From contig JAOZPL010000067.1 in assembly GCA_029932795.1 (NCBI GenBank), positions 1 through 7,200 on the forward strand: a stretch of DNA of 7,200 nt, given 5' to 3'. Positions 1 through 6,716 of this stretch are shown one piece after another. Below the pieces are notes generated by a model, which did not search any database, was not told the origin of the DNA, and saw nothing but the letters and a program-made list of their open reading frames with translations. Origin of the DNA: Candidatus Zixiibacteriota bacterium (lineage in GTDB: Bacteria > Zixibacteria > MSB-5A5 > GN15 > FEB-12). Each line of letters starts with the position of its first letter. Position 1 is the first letter of the stretch. Position numbers and translations under genes: made by a program.

Positions 1-41
1 AGTTGATCATACACAGCGGCGAATTTGTCATAGGTTTTCAT
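1..41 (-). CDS. N-terminus of a probable class I SAM-dependent methyltransferase (truncated by window edge)
   Basis: Read on the minus strand, an ATG at 41-39 opens a frame that gives MKTYDKFAAVYDQ and then leaves the window. The pattern YDxFAxVYDxL is the usual beginning of small class I (Methyltransf_25/11-like) SAM-dependent methyltransferases, where it precedes the first helix before the SAM-binding glycine loop. A Shine-Dalgarno-like AAAAAGG lies about 6 bases upstream of the ATG on that strand (bases 48-54), which supports the start. The gene is divergent from the NfeD gene, so they share the intergenic region 42-219. None of the SAM-binding motifs fall inside the window, so the substrate cannot be named, and the call rests on 13 residues plus the ribosome binding site. 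Confidence 0.55.
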   Translation of the reverse strand, partial: MKTYDKFAAVYDQ

Positions 42-219
42 CTCGTGCCTTTTTCCACAGGCTGGTGCATGGCTCGCCGGTCCGTTTTATATTGACAAGA
101 CGGTGCTGTCGCTGGTTTCATAATGAATCGGTTTTAGTGAATACTACCGGCCTTCGCAAGTATTATTATCGAACCGCCCGGGTGTATTATGACGCGCGCT
201 TCTTAGGAAAGGAGAGTCA
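42..219. promoter_or_regulatory. Divergent intergenic region with weak promoter-like elements
   Basis: This 178-base stretch separates the minus-strand methyltransferase start from the NfeD start, so it should hold promoters in both directions. A perfect TTGACA is at 92-97 on the plus strand, but the best following -10-like hexamer (CATAAT, 119-124) is 21 bases away, too far for an ordinary sigma70 promoter. On the minus strand TATAAA (91-86) lies about 45 bases before the methyltransferase ATG, without a good -35. A 6-bp inverted repeat AATACT (140-145)/AGTATT (159-164) is operator-like in spacing but short. A reading frame at 65-268 crosses this region; its sequence resembles nothing I know and I do not call it a gene. 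No element here is certain. Confidence 0.3.
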
Positions 220-672
220 ATGTCAACAATGTTCTGGATATGGATGGCGGCAGCGCTGGTGTTTCTGATAATTGAGCTGGTGACACCCACGCTAATCGTC
301 ATCTGCTTTGTCGCCGGGGGGATTGTTGCTGGCATATACGGTCAATTCTATCCTGAGTCTTACTATACGCAGATTGCCCTCTTCCTGATCGTTTCTCTGA
401 TCCTGTTGCCTTTTACCAGAAAACTTGCATCCAAGATTACCAGGCCGGCTCCGCAGGATTCAAATGTGGACCGGATGATTGGCGGAATAGCACTGGTTAC
501 TAAAGAGATTGACCCTGACCTCGGCGGGCAGGTGAGGTATGAGGGCGAGGTCTGGATGGCCGAGGCATCCGAGCGGATTGAGGAAGATGCCAAAGTACGC
601 ATTGTCTCCATTGCCGGAACACGCGTGCGCGTAGAGAGGGTCAACGGTATTCAGGAAGAAAGGACAGAATAA
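220..672 (+). CDS. NfeD family membrane protein (YbbJ-like, short form)
   Basis: A 150-residue protein with three hydrophobic segments (about residues 4-22, 24-41 and 50-66) followed by a soluble C-terminal part (about 85-145) that fits the OB-fold NfeD domain: it contains the family's GG-V-GEVW-A pattern (residues 102-115) and a run of beta-strand-like sequence ending in RVRVERVNG. Length and layout match E. coli YbbJ (about 150 residues) and the short NfeD1b class, which lack the ClpP-like protease domain of long NfeD proteins. Such proteins act in the inner membrane as partners of SPFH proteins. The ATG has a good ribosome binding site (AAAGGAGAG, 208-216). Its stop codon shares one base with the start of the SPFH gene (TAATG), so the two are translationally coupled. 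No protease activity should be inferred. Confidence 0.9.
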   Translation: MSTMFWIWMAAALVFLIIELVTPTLIVICFVAGGIVAGIYGQFYPESYYTQIALFLIVSLILLPFTRKLASKITRPAPQDSNVDRMIGGIALVTKEIDPDLGGQVRYEGEVWMAEASERIEEDAKVRIVSIAGTRVRVERVNGIQEERTE

Positions 673-1628
673 TGCAAGGAATTCATGTCGTACTGATTGC
701 GCTGGCGGTTCTCGTCTTTGCTCTGGTCGTCTCGTCGGTCAGGGTCATTCGGCCCTTTGAACGGGGCCTGGTGGAGCGGTTGGGGAAATTCCAGCGTGTG
801 TTGAATCCTGGGCTGAATATGATATTTCCCCTCACGGACCGGGTTCTGAAGATGGACATGCGGGAGGTGGTTATCGATGTTCCCCCGCAGCTTGTTATCA
901 CTAAGGACAACGTCAATGTCGAGGTCGATGGCATCATATATGCCCAGGTTACCGATCCGTTTCGGGCCAGGTATGAAATTGCCAATTATATAATGGCTGC
1001 AACCAAGCTGGCTCAGACGAACCTTCGTAACGTGATCGGTGAGATGGATCTCGACGCCTGCCTTTCGTCCCGGGATCAGATCAACGCGCAACTGCGGGAT
1101 GTGATGGATCAGGCAACCGATAAGTGGGGTGTCAAGGTTAACCGTGTGGAGCTGCAGCGCATTGAGCCGCCGGCGGACATCAGCGACGCTATGAGCCGCC
1201 AGATGAAAGCGGAGCGTGACAAGCGGGCGGCAATTCTAGATGCTGAGGCAATCCGGCAGGCCGATATCACCAAAGCTGAGGGGTATAGGCGGTCGCAGAT
1301 ACTGGAGGCGGAAGGATTCGCTCAGGCGGTGAAGACGAAAGCGGATGCTGAGAAATATCGTCAGGTGACAGTGGCTGCCGGTGAAGCCGAGGCCATACTA
1401 AAAGTCTTTTCTGCCATCCATGACGGTAAACCGGATGACAAGCTCATTACTCTCAAGTACCTGGAAATGCTGCCCACTCTGGCCGAGGGAAGCGCCAACA
1501 AGATATTCCTGCCGTACGAAGCAAGTGGTATTATTTCGGCCCTTTCGGCAATGGTGGAAGGGATTAAGAACGACGGAGGAACAACCGGTAAAGAGGCTCC
1601 GGCATCTTCACCTGAGATGTCGGCATAG
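672..1628 (+). CDS. qmcA: SPFH/stomatin (band 7) family protein, QmcA-like
   Basis: A 318-residue protein with one N-terminal membrane anchor (about residues 4-23), then the SPFH/band 7 domain (about 24-190). The typical start RPFERGLVERLGKF, NPGLN-IFP, the VDVPPQ-type strand (VIDVPPQLVITKDNV) and the AxxxLRxVIGxMDLD-type helix (TNLRNVIGEMDLD) are all present. A long Ala/Glu/Lys/Arg-rich coiled coil follows (about 190-260), which drives oligomerisation. A low-complexity tail of about 25 residues ends the chain. Length matches E. coli QmcA (about 305). Members form ring- or cage-like membrane microdomain assemblies and often control membrane proteases such as FtsH. The start overlaps the NfeD stop by one base and has its own AAAGGA (659-664) seven bases upstream. 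The NfeD-SPFH pair is a well-known conserved operon. What this pair regulates here is not visible. Confidence 0.93.
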   Translation: MQGIHVVLIALAVLVFALVVSSVRVIRPFERGLVERLGKFQRVLNPGLNMIFPLTDRVLKMDMREVVIDVPPQLVITKDNVNVEVDGIIYAQVTDPFRARYEIANYIMAATKLAQTNLRNVIGEMDLDACLSSRDQINAQLRDVMDQATDKWGVKVNRVELQRIEPPADISDAMSRQMKAERDKRAAILDAEAIRQADITKAEGYRRSQILEAEGFAQAVKTKADAEKYRQVTVAAGEAEAILKVFSAIHDGKPDDKLITLKYLEMLPTLAEGSANKIFLPYEASGIISALSAMVEGIKNDGGTTGKEAPASSPEMSA

Positions 1629-1664
1629 TCGGGAAACAACGGTCGAACTCGGTTGTACTAAATC

Positions 1665-1694
1665 AACGAGTCGGATGCAATTATCCGGCTCGTT
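1665..1694 (+). terminator. Terminator-like hairpin after the NfeD-SPFH operon
   Basis: Bases 1665-1676 and 1683-1694 pair over 12 positions (one G-U wobble at 1671/1688) around a 6-base loop. The stem is GC-rich in its middle and flanked by A residues on the left, but only three T residues (1693-1695) follow, so it is an imperfect intrinsic terminator. It sits 37 bases after the SPFH stop and before the next promoter region, which fits a transcription end. It may also act as an mRNA 3' stabiliser. Confidence 0.6.
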
Positions 1695-1696
1695 TG

Positions 1697-1717
1697 CCTG
1701 ACAGTCAGGACCCTGAC
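1697..1717. promoter_or_regulatory. CCTGAC dyad plus half-site, possible operator
   Basis: CCTGAC (1697-1702), a single central A, and GTCAGG (1704-1709) form a perfect 6-bp inverted repeat. A second direct CCTGAC follows at 1712-1717, 15 bases from the first. The group lies 18 bases upstream of a TTGACT -35-like hexamer (1735-1740) and about 80 bases before the Memo-AMMECR1 start, a plausible place for a regulator to bind. No known regulator is recognised from this sequence. Confidence 0.35.
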
Positions 1718-1734
1718 ACCTTTAAGCGGTTACA

Positions 1735-1763
1735 TTGACTTTTGTGGCCGGAGACAATACCTT
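1735..1763 (+). promoter_or_regulatory. Weak sigma70-type promoter candidate for the Memo-AMMECR1 gene
   Basis: TTGACT (1735-1740, five of six consensus bases) is followed after 17 bases by TACCTT (1758-1763, only three of six). A promoter is expected here because a terminator-like hairpin precedes it and the next gene starts at 1800. The -10 is poor, so the exact site is uncertain. Confidence 0.25.
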
Positions 1764-1799
1764 GAGGCAAAGGCAGAAAAAAGTGGGACTGGGTGTATT

Positions 1800-3245
1800 A
1801 TGGCGGAGACGGACAGGGGTGAAATAAGAAAACCGGCGGTGGCGGGGGCTTTCTATCCCTCCAATGCCGTGGAACTTGCCAAGTCGATTGCCGCCATGTT
1901 TTCCGAGGTGGACAAAGTCTCGCTGGAAAGGCGGCCACTGGGGCTCATCGTACCTCATGCCGGGTACCCGTATTCCGGAAAGGTTGCGGCCAAGGCGTAC
2001 AAGCTGCTTGAGGGTGAGGAGTTCGATACCGTGGTAGTGGTATCACCTTCGCACACGGTCTTCTTCAAAGGATCATCGGTCTTTGGCGGGCACGGCTACC
2101 AGACGCCGCTGGGGGTTATCGAAACGGATATGGAACTCACCAATAAGATAGCCTCCATAAATCCATCCGCAGTCTATATCTCAAATATGGGTCATGCCAC
2201 CGGCTCCACTCGGGGGGAACATGCGCTCGAGGTACAGCTTCCGTTTCTTCAGGTCGTGCTGGGTAAATTCAAGATGGTGGCTATTGTCATGGGTGACCAG
2301 GAGCAGAACTCCATCAATGCACTGGGTGAGACACTGGCGGCGGCACTCAAGGGAACCAATACCCTGATGGTTGCCTCGACAGATCTGTCCCACTTCCATT
2401 CGGAAGAAGTAGCCCGGCGGCTTGACTACGCGGTCCAGAAGGCGATTGAGCGCTTTGATCCGCCCGCCCTGGCGAAAGTGCTTCGCTCCGGCGAAGGAGA
2501 AGCGTGTGGTGGTGGACCGGTAGGGGCTGTCATGCATGCCTGCAAGCGTCTCGGGGGAAGTAGAGTCCAGTTCCTTGACTATGCCACTTCCGGTACCACG
2601 ACCGGTGATTTCGACGAAGTTGTCGGCTACCTGTCGGCGGTGGTTGTCGCGGGTGAGAGACCGAAAGCTGCCAGGCCAGTCCTCGGTGCCACGCAAGCCA
2701 GGCCACCTGAGACAAAGGAACTGACCAACAAGGGCAAACAGGAGCTTCTGAGTATAGTCCGTAAGGCTATCGAGGCAAAACTCAAGGAGAAAAAATACGT
2801 GCCGACACCACAGCCTGATCTTGAGCAAAAGAGAGGTCTGTTTGTCACATTGAAAATCGGTGGTGCCCTCCGGGGATGTATCGGTCAGATACGCGGTATA
2901 GAGCCGCTGTACAAAACAGTGGCCGAGATGGCGGTCGCGGCGGCGTTCGATGACCCCCGTTTCCCGCGACTGACAGAGGAGGAGTTCGAGAAGCTGGAGT
3001 ACGAGATATCAGTCCTTTCACCGCTGGAGCGGGTCCGGGATTTCAGAGAGATCAAGATAGGTCGTGACGGCCTGATGATCAGGCTGGATATGCATTCCGG
3101 TCTGCTCCTGCCTCAGGTGGCGAGTGAGTATGGCTGGTCGGTCAAGGAGTTCCTGGAACAAACCTGCCTTAAAGCCGGCCTGCCAAAGAACAGCTACAAG
3201 GACAAGTTCGCCGAGGTGTACAAGTTCTCTGCGGTGGTGTTTTAA
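1800..3245 (+). CDS. amrB-amrA: AmmeMemoRadiSam system fusion protein: Memo domain (B) joined to AMMECR1 domain (A)
   Basis: A 481-residue two-domain protein. Residues about 8-285 are a Memo domain (related to class III extradiol dioxygenases): it starts with the family signature RKPAVAGAFYP (10-20) and keeps VPHAGYPYSG (His53), SPSH (His85), STDLSHFH (His198, His200) and CGGGPV (Cys236). By comparison with human MEMO1, His53, His85 and Cys236 correspond to the metal-site residues. A Pro/Ala-rich linker (about 286-305) leads to an AMMECR1 domain (about 306-481) with the hallmark LRGCIG motif (357-362). In most bacteria these are separate AmmeMemoRadiSam proteins B and A beside a radical SAM protein; no radical SAM gene is in this window. 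The biochemical role is unresolved; MEMO1 has been linked to copper/iron redox handling. The start follows from the signature at residue 10. The ribosome binding site is weak. The next gene is 77 bases away, so co-transcription is possible. Confidence 0.93.
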   Translation: MAETDRGEIRKPAVAGAFYPSNAVELAKSIAAMFSEVDKVSLERRPLGLIVPHAGYPYSGKVAAKAYKLLEGEEFDTVVVVSPSHTVFFKGSSVFGGHGYQTPLGVIETDMELTNKIASINPSAVYISNMGHATGSTRGEHALEVQLPFLQVVLGKFKMVAIVMGDQEQNSINALGETLAAALKGTNTLMVASTDLSHFHSEEVARRLDYAVQKAIERFDPPALAKVLRSGEGEACGGGPVGAVMHACKRLGGSRVQFLDYATSGTTTGDFDEVVGYLSAVVVAGERPKAARPVLGATQARPPETKELTNKGKQELLSIVRKAIEAKLKEKKYVPTPQPDLEQKRGLFVTLKIGGALRGCIGQIRGIEPLYKTVAEMAVAAAFDDPRFPRLTEEEFEKLEYEISVLSPLERVRDFREIKIGRDGLMIRLDMHSGLLLPQVASEYGWSVKEFLEQTCLKAGLPKNSYKDKFAEVYKFSAVVF

Positions 3246-3322
3246 GCTTAGAAGAAATACCGGTCACTGTGTACGTTGTATAACCCCTTGTGAGTGTCCT
3301 GCCGATTCACTAAATTCCTCGC

Positions 3323-4315
3323 ATGGCAGACAGCAAACCAATTGTCCTTATCACCGGCGCCAACGGTTTTATCGGTTCGCGTCTCTGTCGCAGGTTTCTC
3401 TCCGAAGGTTTCGAGGTCATTGCCGGTGTGCGCCGGACCGCTGACCTGTCGGCTCTGAGCGGTCTAGGGCTACAGTATCGTTATGGGGATGTGACGGTTC
3501 CGGACAGTCTGCCTGATATGGTCTCCGGTGTGGATTATATCATTCACAATGCCGGTGTGACCAAAGTGAAAAGGGGGGACATATTTTTTGACGTCAATGC
3601 CACCGGCACGAAGCATCTCTTTGGAGCGGTTGCAAAATATAACCCATCAATCAGAAGAGTCATCTACGTTTCGTCGGTTGCTGTTGCCGGGCCGTCGTTG
3701 AAAGGCATACCTGTTACCGAGAATGATCCCCCCAATCCGGTGACGATCTATGGCCGCTCGAAAGCAGAAGGCGAGAAAACCGCGCTATCGTATTCTGATC
3801 GCCTGCCTGTTGTTGCTGTTCGTCCACCCGGTGTGTACGGACCGGGCGAAAAGGAATTGCACGCCCTTTTTAAGGCCGTTTACCACAGACTGAAGCCATA
3901 TATAGGTAACCTCAGCCGCCGGTTACAGCTCGTGCATGTTGAGGACCTCTGTCGTGGGATCGTTCTGGCCACAACTGCCGAGACAAAAACCGGTACCATT
4001 TACTTTATCGCTGAGCGACAGTCGTACACCATGAGAGAATTGATAAGACTGCTGGGAAAAGCGTGCGGACGAAAAGGCATACCGCTGTTTATTCCGTCGC
4101 CGATCTTCAGACTGATTGCCGCCTGCTCGGAGTTCGCCTTCAAGCTCGTAGGCGCAACACCCATGCTTACACGGAACAAAACGCGGGAGCTGCTGGCTTC
4201 ATGGGAGGTGTCAACCGAGAGGGCTCGCCGGGAGATCGGTTTTGAGTCGATGATTCCCTTTGAACGGGGTGCGAAAGAAACCTATGACTGGTATCTCAAA
4301 GAAGGATGGCTCTGA
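3323..4315 (+). CDS. NAD(P)-dependent epimerase/dehydratase, extended SDR family
   Basis: A 330-residue extended short-chain dehydrogenase. The Rossmann nucleotide-binding loop TGANGFIG (Gly12, Gly15, Gly18) is followed by the acidic residue of DVT (Asp56), HNAG (75-78), the catalytic Ser in YVSS (117/118), YxxxK as Tyr143/Lys147, and RPPGVYGPG (167-175). These are typical of the 3-beta-HSD/dihydroflavonol-reductase-like and sugar epimerase branches; the substrate cannot be decided. The hydrophobic stretch near residues 253-275 (IPLFIPSPIFRLIAACSEFA) may touch the membrane, as in several lipid- or isoprenoid-acting members. An in-frame stop at 3311-3313 rules out upstream ATG/GTG/TTG starts, yet no Shine-Dalgarno is visible before the ATG. 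The stop shares one base with the next start (TGATG). It is the first gene of a five-gene run to the right edge. Confidence 0.88.
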   Translation: MADSKPIVLITGANGFIGSRLCRRFLSEGFEVIAGVRRTADLSALSGLGLQYRYGDVTVPDSLPDMVSGVDYIIHNAGVTKVKRGDIFFDVNATGTKHLFGAVAKYNPSIRRVIYVSSVAVAGPSLKGIPVTENDPPNPVTIYGRSKAEGEKTALSYSDRLPVVAVRPPGVYGPGEKELHALFKAVYHRLKPYIGNLSRRLQLVHVEDLCRGIVLATTAETKTGTIYFIAERQSYTMRELIRLLGKACGRKGIPLFIPSPIFRLIAACSEFAFKLVGATPMLTRNKTRELLASWEVSTERARREIGFESMIPFERGAKETYDWYLKEGWL

Positions 4316-4734
4316 TGATCTCTCACCAACTGGTGCTGTACTGTCTGGTGCTGGCCGGCGTTTATCTGTTTGTCCTGTCACAGCTGCTGAATCTGGTCGA
4401 AAAGAAGCTGAGACTGACCGAGGGAATACCCGGGGAACTGCTTGAGTCCGGAGGTTTTGGCTGGTCACTGCTGAACTACGTGATGGAGTTGCTTTTCTAC
4501 GTTGTGATACCGACTCTCGCTTACAGCTTTTTCTATCTCGTCATTCCGTTCTCCGGCGTCAAAGCCGGGATGGCGGCGGCGTTGTTCGCGTTCACACTCG
4601 GTGCAGCACCGGCTATGATGACTTTCTCGGTGCGCATCAAGTTGCCGATGCCGTACATGCTTTTTACCCTGCTGGCAATCCTGTTGAAACTGGGCGGCTC
4701 GTTGGTTTTGATCGGGTACCTTTATGCTCTGTGA
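4315..4734 (+). CDS. Four-helix integral membrane protein of unknown function
   Basis: About 139 residues, mostly hydrophobic, with four likely membrane segments (approximately residues 5-23, 49-72, 78-101 and 106-137) and a charged loop after the first (VEKKLRLTEG). I do not recognise the family. Two ATGs are possible, at 4306 and 4315. I choose 4315 because GAAGGA (4301-4306) then lies 8 bases upstream, whereas it abuts the 4306 ATG, and because 4315 gives a one-base TGATG overlap with the epimerase stop, typical of translational coupling. Only 12 bases separate it from the aminotransferase. The tight packing implies a role with the flanking enzymes, for example as a membrane anchor or in handling a lipid-like product, but that is inference only. 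Confidence 0.8.
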   Translation: MISHQLVLYCLVLAGVYLFVLSQLLNLVEKKLRLTEGIPGELLESGGFGWSLLNYVMELLFYVVIPTLAYSFFYLVIPFSGVKAGMAAALFAFTLGAAPAMMTFSVRIKLPMPYMLFTLLAILLKLGGSLVLIGYLYAL

Positions 4735-4746
4735 GAATCATCTCTG

Positions 4747-5913
4747 ATGACTGAAGCGCTGACGAAAGAGTTCCAGGCTGTCCGGGCGCTGTTTCCGCAC
4801 ACGAAAAGTGTCGTTTTTCTCAATTCGGCCGCTTACGGCCCGTTTACAGCGACGATTAAGCAGGCGATAAGCGATAACGTCGATCTGCGGATAAGGTCGG
4901 ACAAAGACGATTCACACGATGCCTTTGTCACTCAGGATGAACTGCGGGGAGCCTACGCCAGAATGATCGGCGCTGCAAAACGGCAGGTTGGTATCGGCCT
5001 GAATACTTCATTCGGCCTTAATGTTGCAGCGTTTGGATATCCACTGAAGAAAGGTGACGAGGTGCTGATCTCCGATATTGAGTTCCCGGCTGTCGTTTAC
5101 ACATGGAGAGCAGCTGCTGAGGCACGTGGATTGCGCCTCAAGTTCATAAAATCACATGATCGCTTTTTCGACATAGATGAGCTTCAGAAAGCGATTACGA
5201 AGCGCACGAAGGTGCTGTCGCTATCGTGGGTGCAGTTTTTTAACGGGTTCAAGAATGACCTCGCTGCAATATCGGCGTTGTGTAAAAGACACGGCATTCT
5301 ATTCGTCATCGACGGCATCCAGGGAATGGGAGTGGAGCCTATCAATGTCCGGAAGCTGGGGATCGATGTCTTCACTTCCGGTTGCCAGAAGTGGATGCTT
5401 TCGCCGCAGGGGTGTGGGTTTTTCTATCTGAGTGATGAAGTCCGGGCAAAGATTACGCCGCCGTTCATGAGCTGGCTGTCGGTGGACTGGAAGATGAACT
5501 TCAGCGACCTGTTCCATTTCCACCGGCCCTATTATGACTCCGCCCGGCGATATGAGATGGGCTATTTTGTCGTGCTGAACCTGCTGGGCATGAAAGCGGC
5601 GGTGGAGATCTTCGAGCGCCTGGGTATAAGGAACATCCAACGGCACAACCATGCCCTGATAGACCGTTTGGCTGCTTATATCCGCTCCAATCCGTTCTAC
5701 AGGATTACGTGCTGTATGGAGCCGCGCCACCGCTCGTCGATATTCACTTTCACCTGCAAGAATGTCGTGCGCCTGCACGCGGGACTGCTCAAACGAAAAA
5801 TAATCACAGCCAACCGCGAGGGTTCCATCCGCGTCTCCGTCCACCTGTTCAATAACGAAAAAGACATTAACCGGCTGATAGAGGTGCTGGAGGGTTTTTC
5901 GAAGGGCTCCTGA
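4747..5913 (+). CDS. Class V PLP-dependent aminotransferase (cysteine desulfurase/isopenicillin-N-epimerase-like)
   Basis: A 388-residue fold-type I PLP enzyme of the aminotransferase class V family. Visible motifs: FLNSAAYGP near the N-terminus (24-32), the phosphate-binding-like NTSFGLN (86-92), DIEFPAVVYTW (110-120, with an aromatic Trp120 region in place of the His that stacks on PLP in SufS/IscS enzymes), the cofactor Asp189 and Gln192 in VIDGIQG, and the Schiff-base lysine Lys215 in SGCQKWMLSPQG. The C-terminal SIRVSVHLFNN carries Arg362, expected to bind a substrate carboxylate. The EFP-type motif and the lack of an obvious active-site Cys loop argue against a housekeeping cysteine desulfurase and for an aminotransferase, lyase or epimerase. 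Its ribosome binding site is weak. It sits between the membrane protein (12 bases) and the classical SDR (47 bases). Substrate unknown. Confidence 0.9.
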   Translation: MTEALTKEFQAVRALFPHTKSVVFLNSAAYGPFTATIKQAISDNVDLRIRSDKDDSHDAFVTQDELRGAYARMIGAAKRQVGIGLNTSFGLNVAAFGYPLKKGDEVLISDIEFPAVVYTWRAAAEARGLRLKFIKSHDRFFDIDELQKAITKRTKVLSLSWVQFFNGFKNDLAAISALCKRHGILFVIDGIQGMGVEPINVRKLGIDVFTSGCQKWMLSPQGCGFFYLSDEVRAKITPPFMSWLSVDWKMNFSDLFHFHRPYYDSARRYEMGYFVVLNLLGMKAAVEIFERLGIRNIQRHNHALIDRLAAYIRSNPFYRITCCMEPRHRSSIFTFTCKNVVRLHAGLLKRKIITANREGSIRVSVHLFNNEKDINRLIEVLEGFSKGS

Positions 5914-5928
5914 CCGTAAAGGTTAAGA

Positions 5929-5939
5929 AAGGACAATTG
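5929..5939 (+). repeat. First copy of AAGGACAATTG
   Basis: An 11-base sequence identical to one at 6717-6727. Its left end is 32 bases before the ATG of the HxxxK SDR gene; the other copy's left end is 33 bases before the likely TTG start of the next SDR gene. It contains the palindrome CAATTG. Function unknown; chance or old duplication is possible. Confidence 0.5.
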
Positions 5940-5960
5940 TCGTTTTTGGAGGATGTAATA

Positions 5961-6710
5961 ATGGAATTGAAGGGAAAGGTCGTGCTGGTGACGGGCGCGA
6001 GTCGCGGTATCGGGGCGGCAACAGCCAAGTTGCTTGCACGCCACGGTGCATCCGTAGCCGTCAACTATGTCAAGAATCAGGCGGCTGCCGAGGCGGTTGT
6101 GAAGGCAATCGCAAGTGAGGGAGGTCGCGCTGCGGCGATTCACGCAGATGCACGAAATCCACAGGAGGTGGCGGCATTGGTCGAGGAAACTAAGAACGAG
6201 TTGGGGCCGATAGATATTCTGGTTCTCAACGCCGGTATGGGGGTGCCTCTGAAGCCGTTCATGGAGCTTTCTTACAAAGAGTTCCAAAACAAGGTCATGG
6301 GGGAAATGGATTGTTTCTTTCACCCTCTGAAGGCGGTCGTGCCCTCAATGGTGGAACGCAAGAGCGGCTGTATTATCGGCATCAGCAGCGGCCTTTCACG
6401 TTATCCGGCACCCCGTTTCAGCGCTCACACCACGGCCAAGTCAGCCGTGGACGGGTTGATGAAATCCCTCGCTCTGGAGCTGGGATCATACGGGATCCGC
6501 GTCAATGTGGTCAGCCCGGGTCTGACGATGACCGACGCTACAGCGTGGCAGCCCAAGGAACAGGTCGAGGCCATTGCCCGCATGACTCCGTTGCAGAGGG
6601 TCGCGCAGCCCGAAGATATTGCAGGGGCTGTCCTCATGCTGGCGTCTGAGGAGACGCGGTTTATCACCGGCGTCTATATACCCGTCTGCGGAGGGCAGTT
6701 GATGCTCTGA
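5961..6710 (+). CDS. Classical SDR, FabG-like, with His in place of the catalytic Tyr
   Basis: A 249-residue classical short-chain dehydrogenase. TGASRGIG (11-18) is the nucleotide-binding loop, with D-A (63-64) and NAG (90-92) after it, and the end VSPG (184-187) and ITGVYIPVCGG is typical of 3-oxoacyl-ACP reductase-like enzymes. By hand alignment to E. coli FabG the active-site tetrad is altered: Asn becomes Glu115, Ser is kept (Ser143), Tyr becomes His156 (codon CAC, 6426-6428), Lys is kept (Lys160). The S-to-H spacing is the normal 13 residues and the frame is clean, so this is not decay. It may be a catalytically different or inactive reductase. Start: a TTG at 5937 is in frame, but ATG 5961 has TTGGAGGA (5946-5953) 7 bases upstream and begins at the usual MELKGKVVLVTG, so 5961 is preferred. 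Confidence 0.9.
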   Translation: MELKGKVVLVTGASRGIGAATAKLLARHGASVAVNYVKNQAAAEAVVKAIASEGGRAAAIHADARNPQEVAALVEETKNELGPIDILVLNAGMGVPLKPFMELSYKEFQNKVMGEMDCFFHPLKAVVPSMVERKSGCIIGISSGLSRYPAPRFSAHTTAKSAVDGLMKSLALELGSYGIRVNVVSPGLTMTDATAWQPKEQVEAIARMTPLQRVAQPEDIAGAVLMLASEETRFITGVYIPVCGGQLML

Positions 6711-6716
6711 TAGCAC

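Noticed and set aside
92..124. TTGACA (92-97) with CATAAT (119-124) as a promoter for the NfeD operon
   Set aside because: The 21-base spacer is well outside the normal 16-18, so it is not called as a defined promoter.
65..268. 67-residue reading frame across the first intergenic region
   Set aside because: Cys/Arg/Tyr-rich composition, no good ribosome binding site, overlaps the well-supported NfeD start; looks like chance.
651..1091. Minus-strand reading frame opposite the SPFH gene
   Set aside because: Antisense shadow of a clearly coding plus-strand gene; no recognisable domain.
2181..2828. 215-residue minus-strand reading frame within the Memo-AMMECR1 gene
   Set aside because: Antisense to conserved Memo motifs, with no protein-like domain; shadow frame.
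5937..5960. TTG at 5937 as the start of the classical SDR
   Set aside because: Would add eight residues before the usual SDR N-terminus; its purine-rich AAAGGA is only 3 bases away, while ATG 5961 has TTGGAGGA at ideal spacing.
5697..6323. 208-residue minus-strand reading frame spanning the aminotransferase end and the SDR start
   Set aside because: Overlaps two recognised genes in antisense and shows no family motif.
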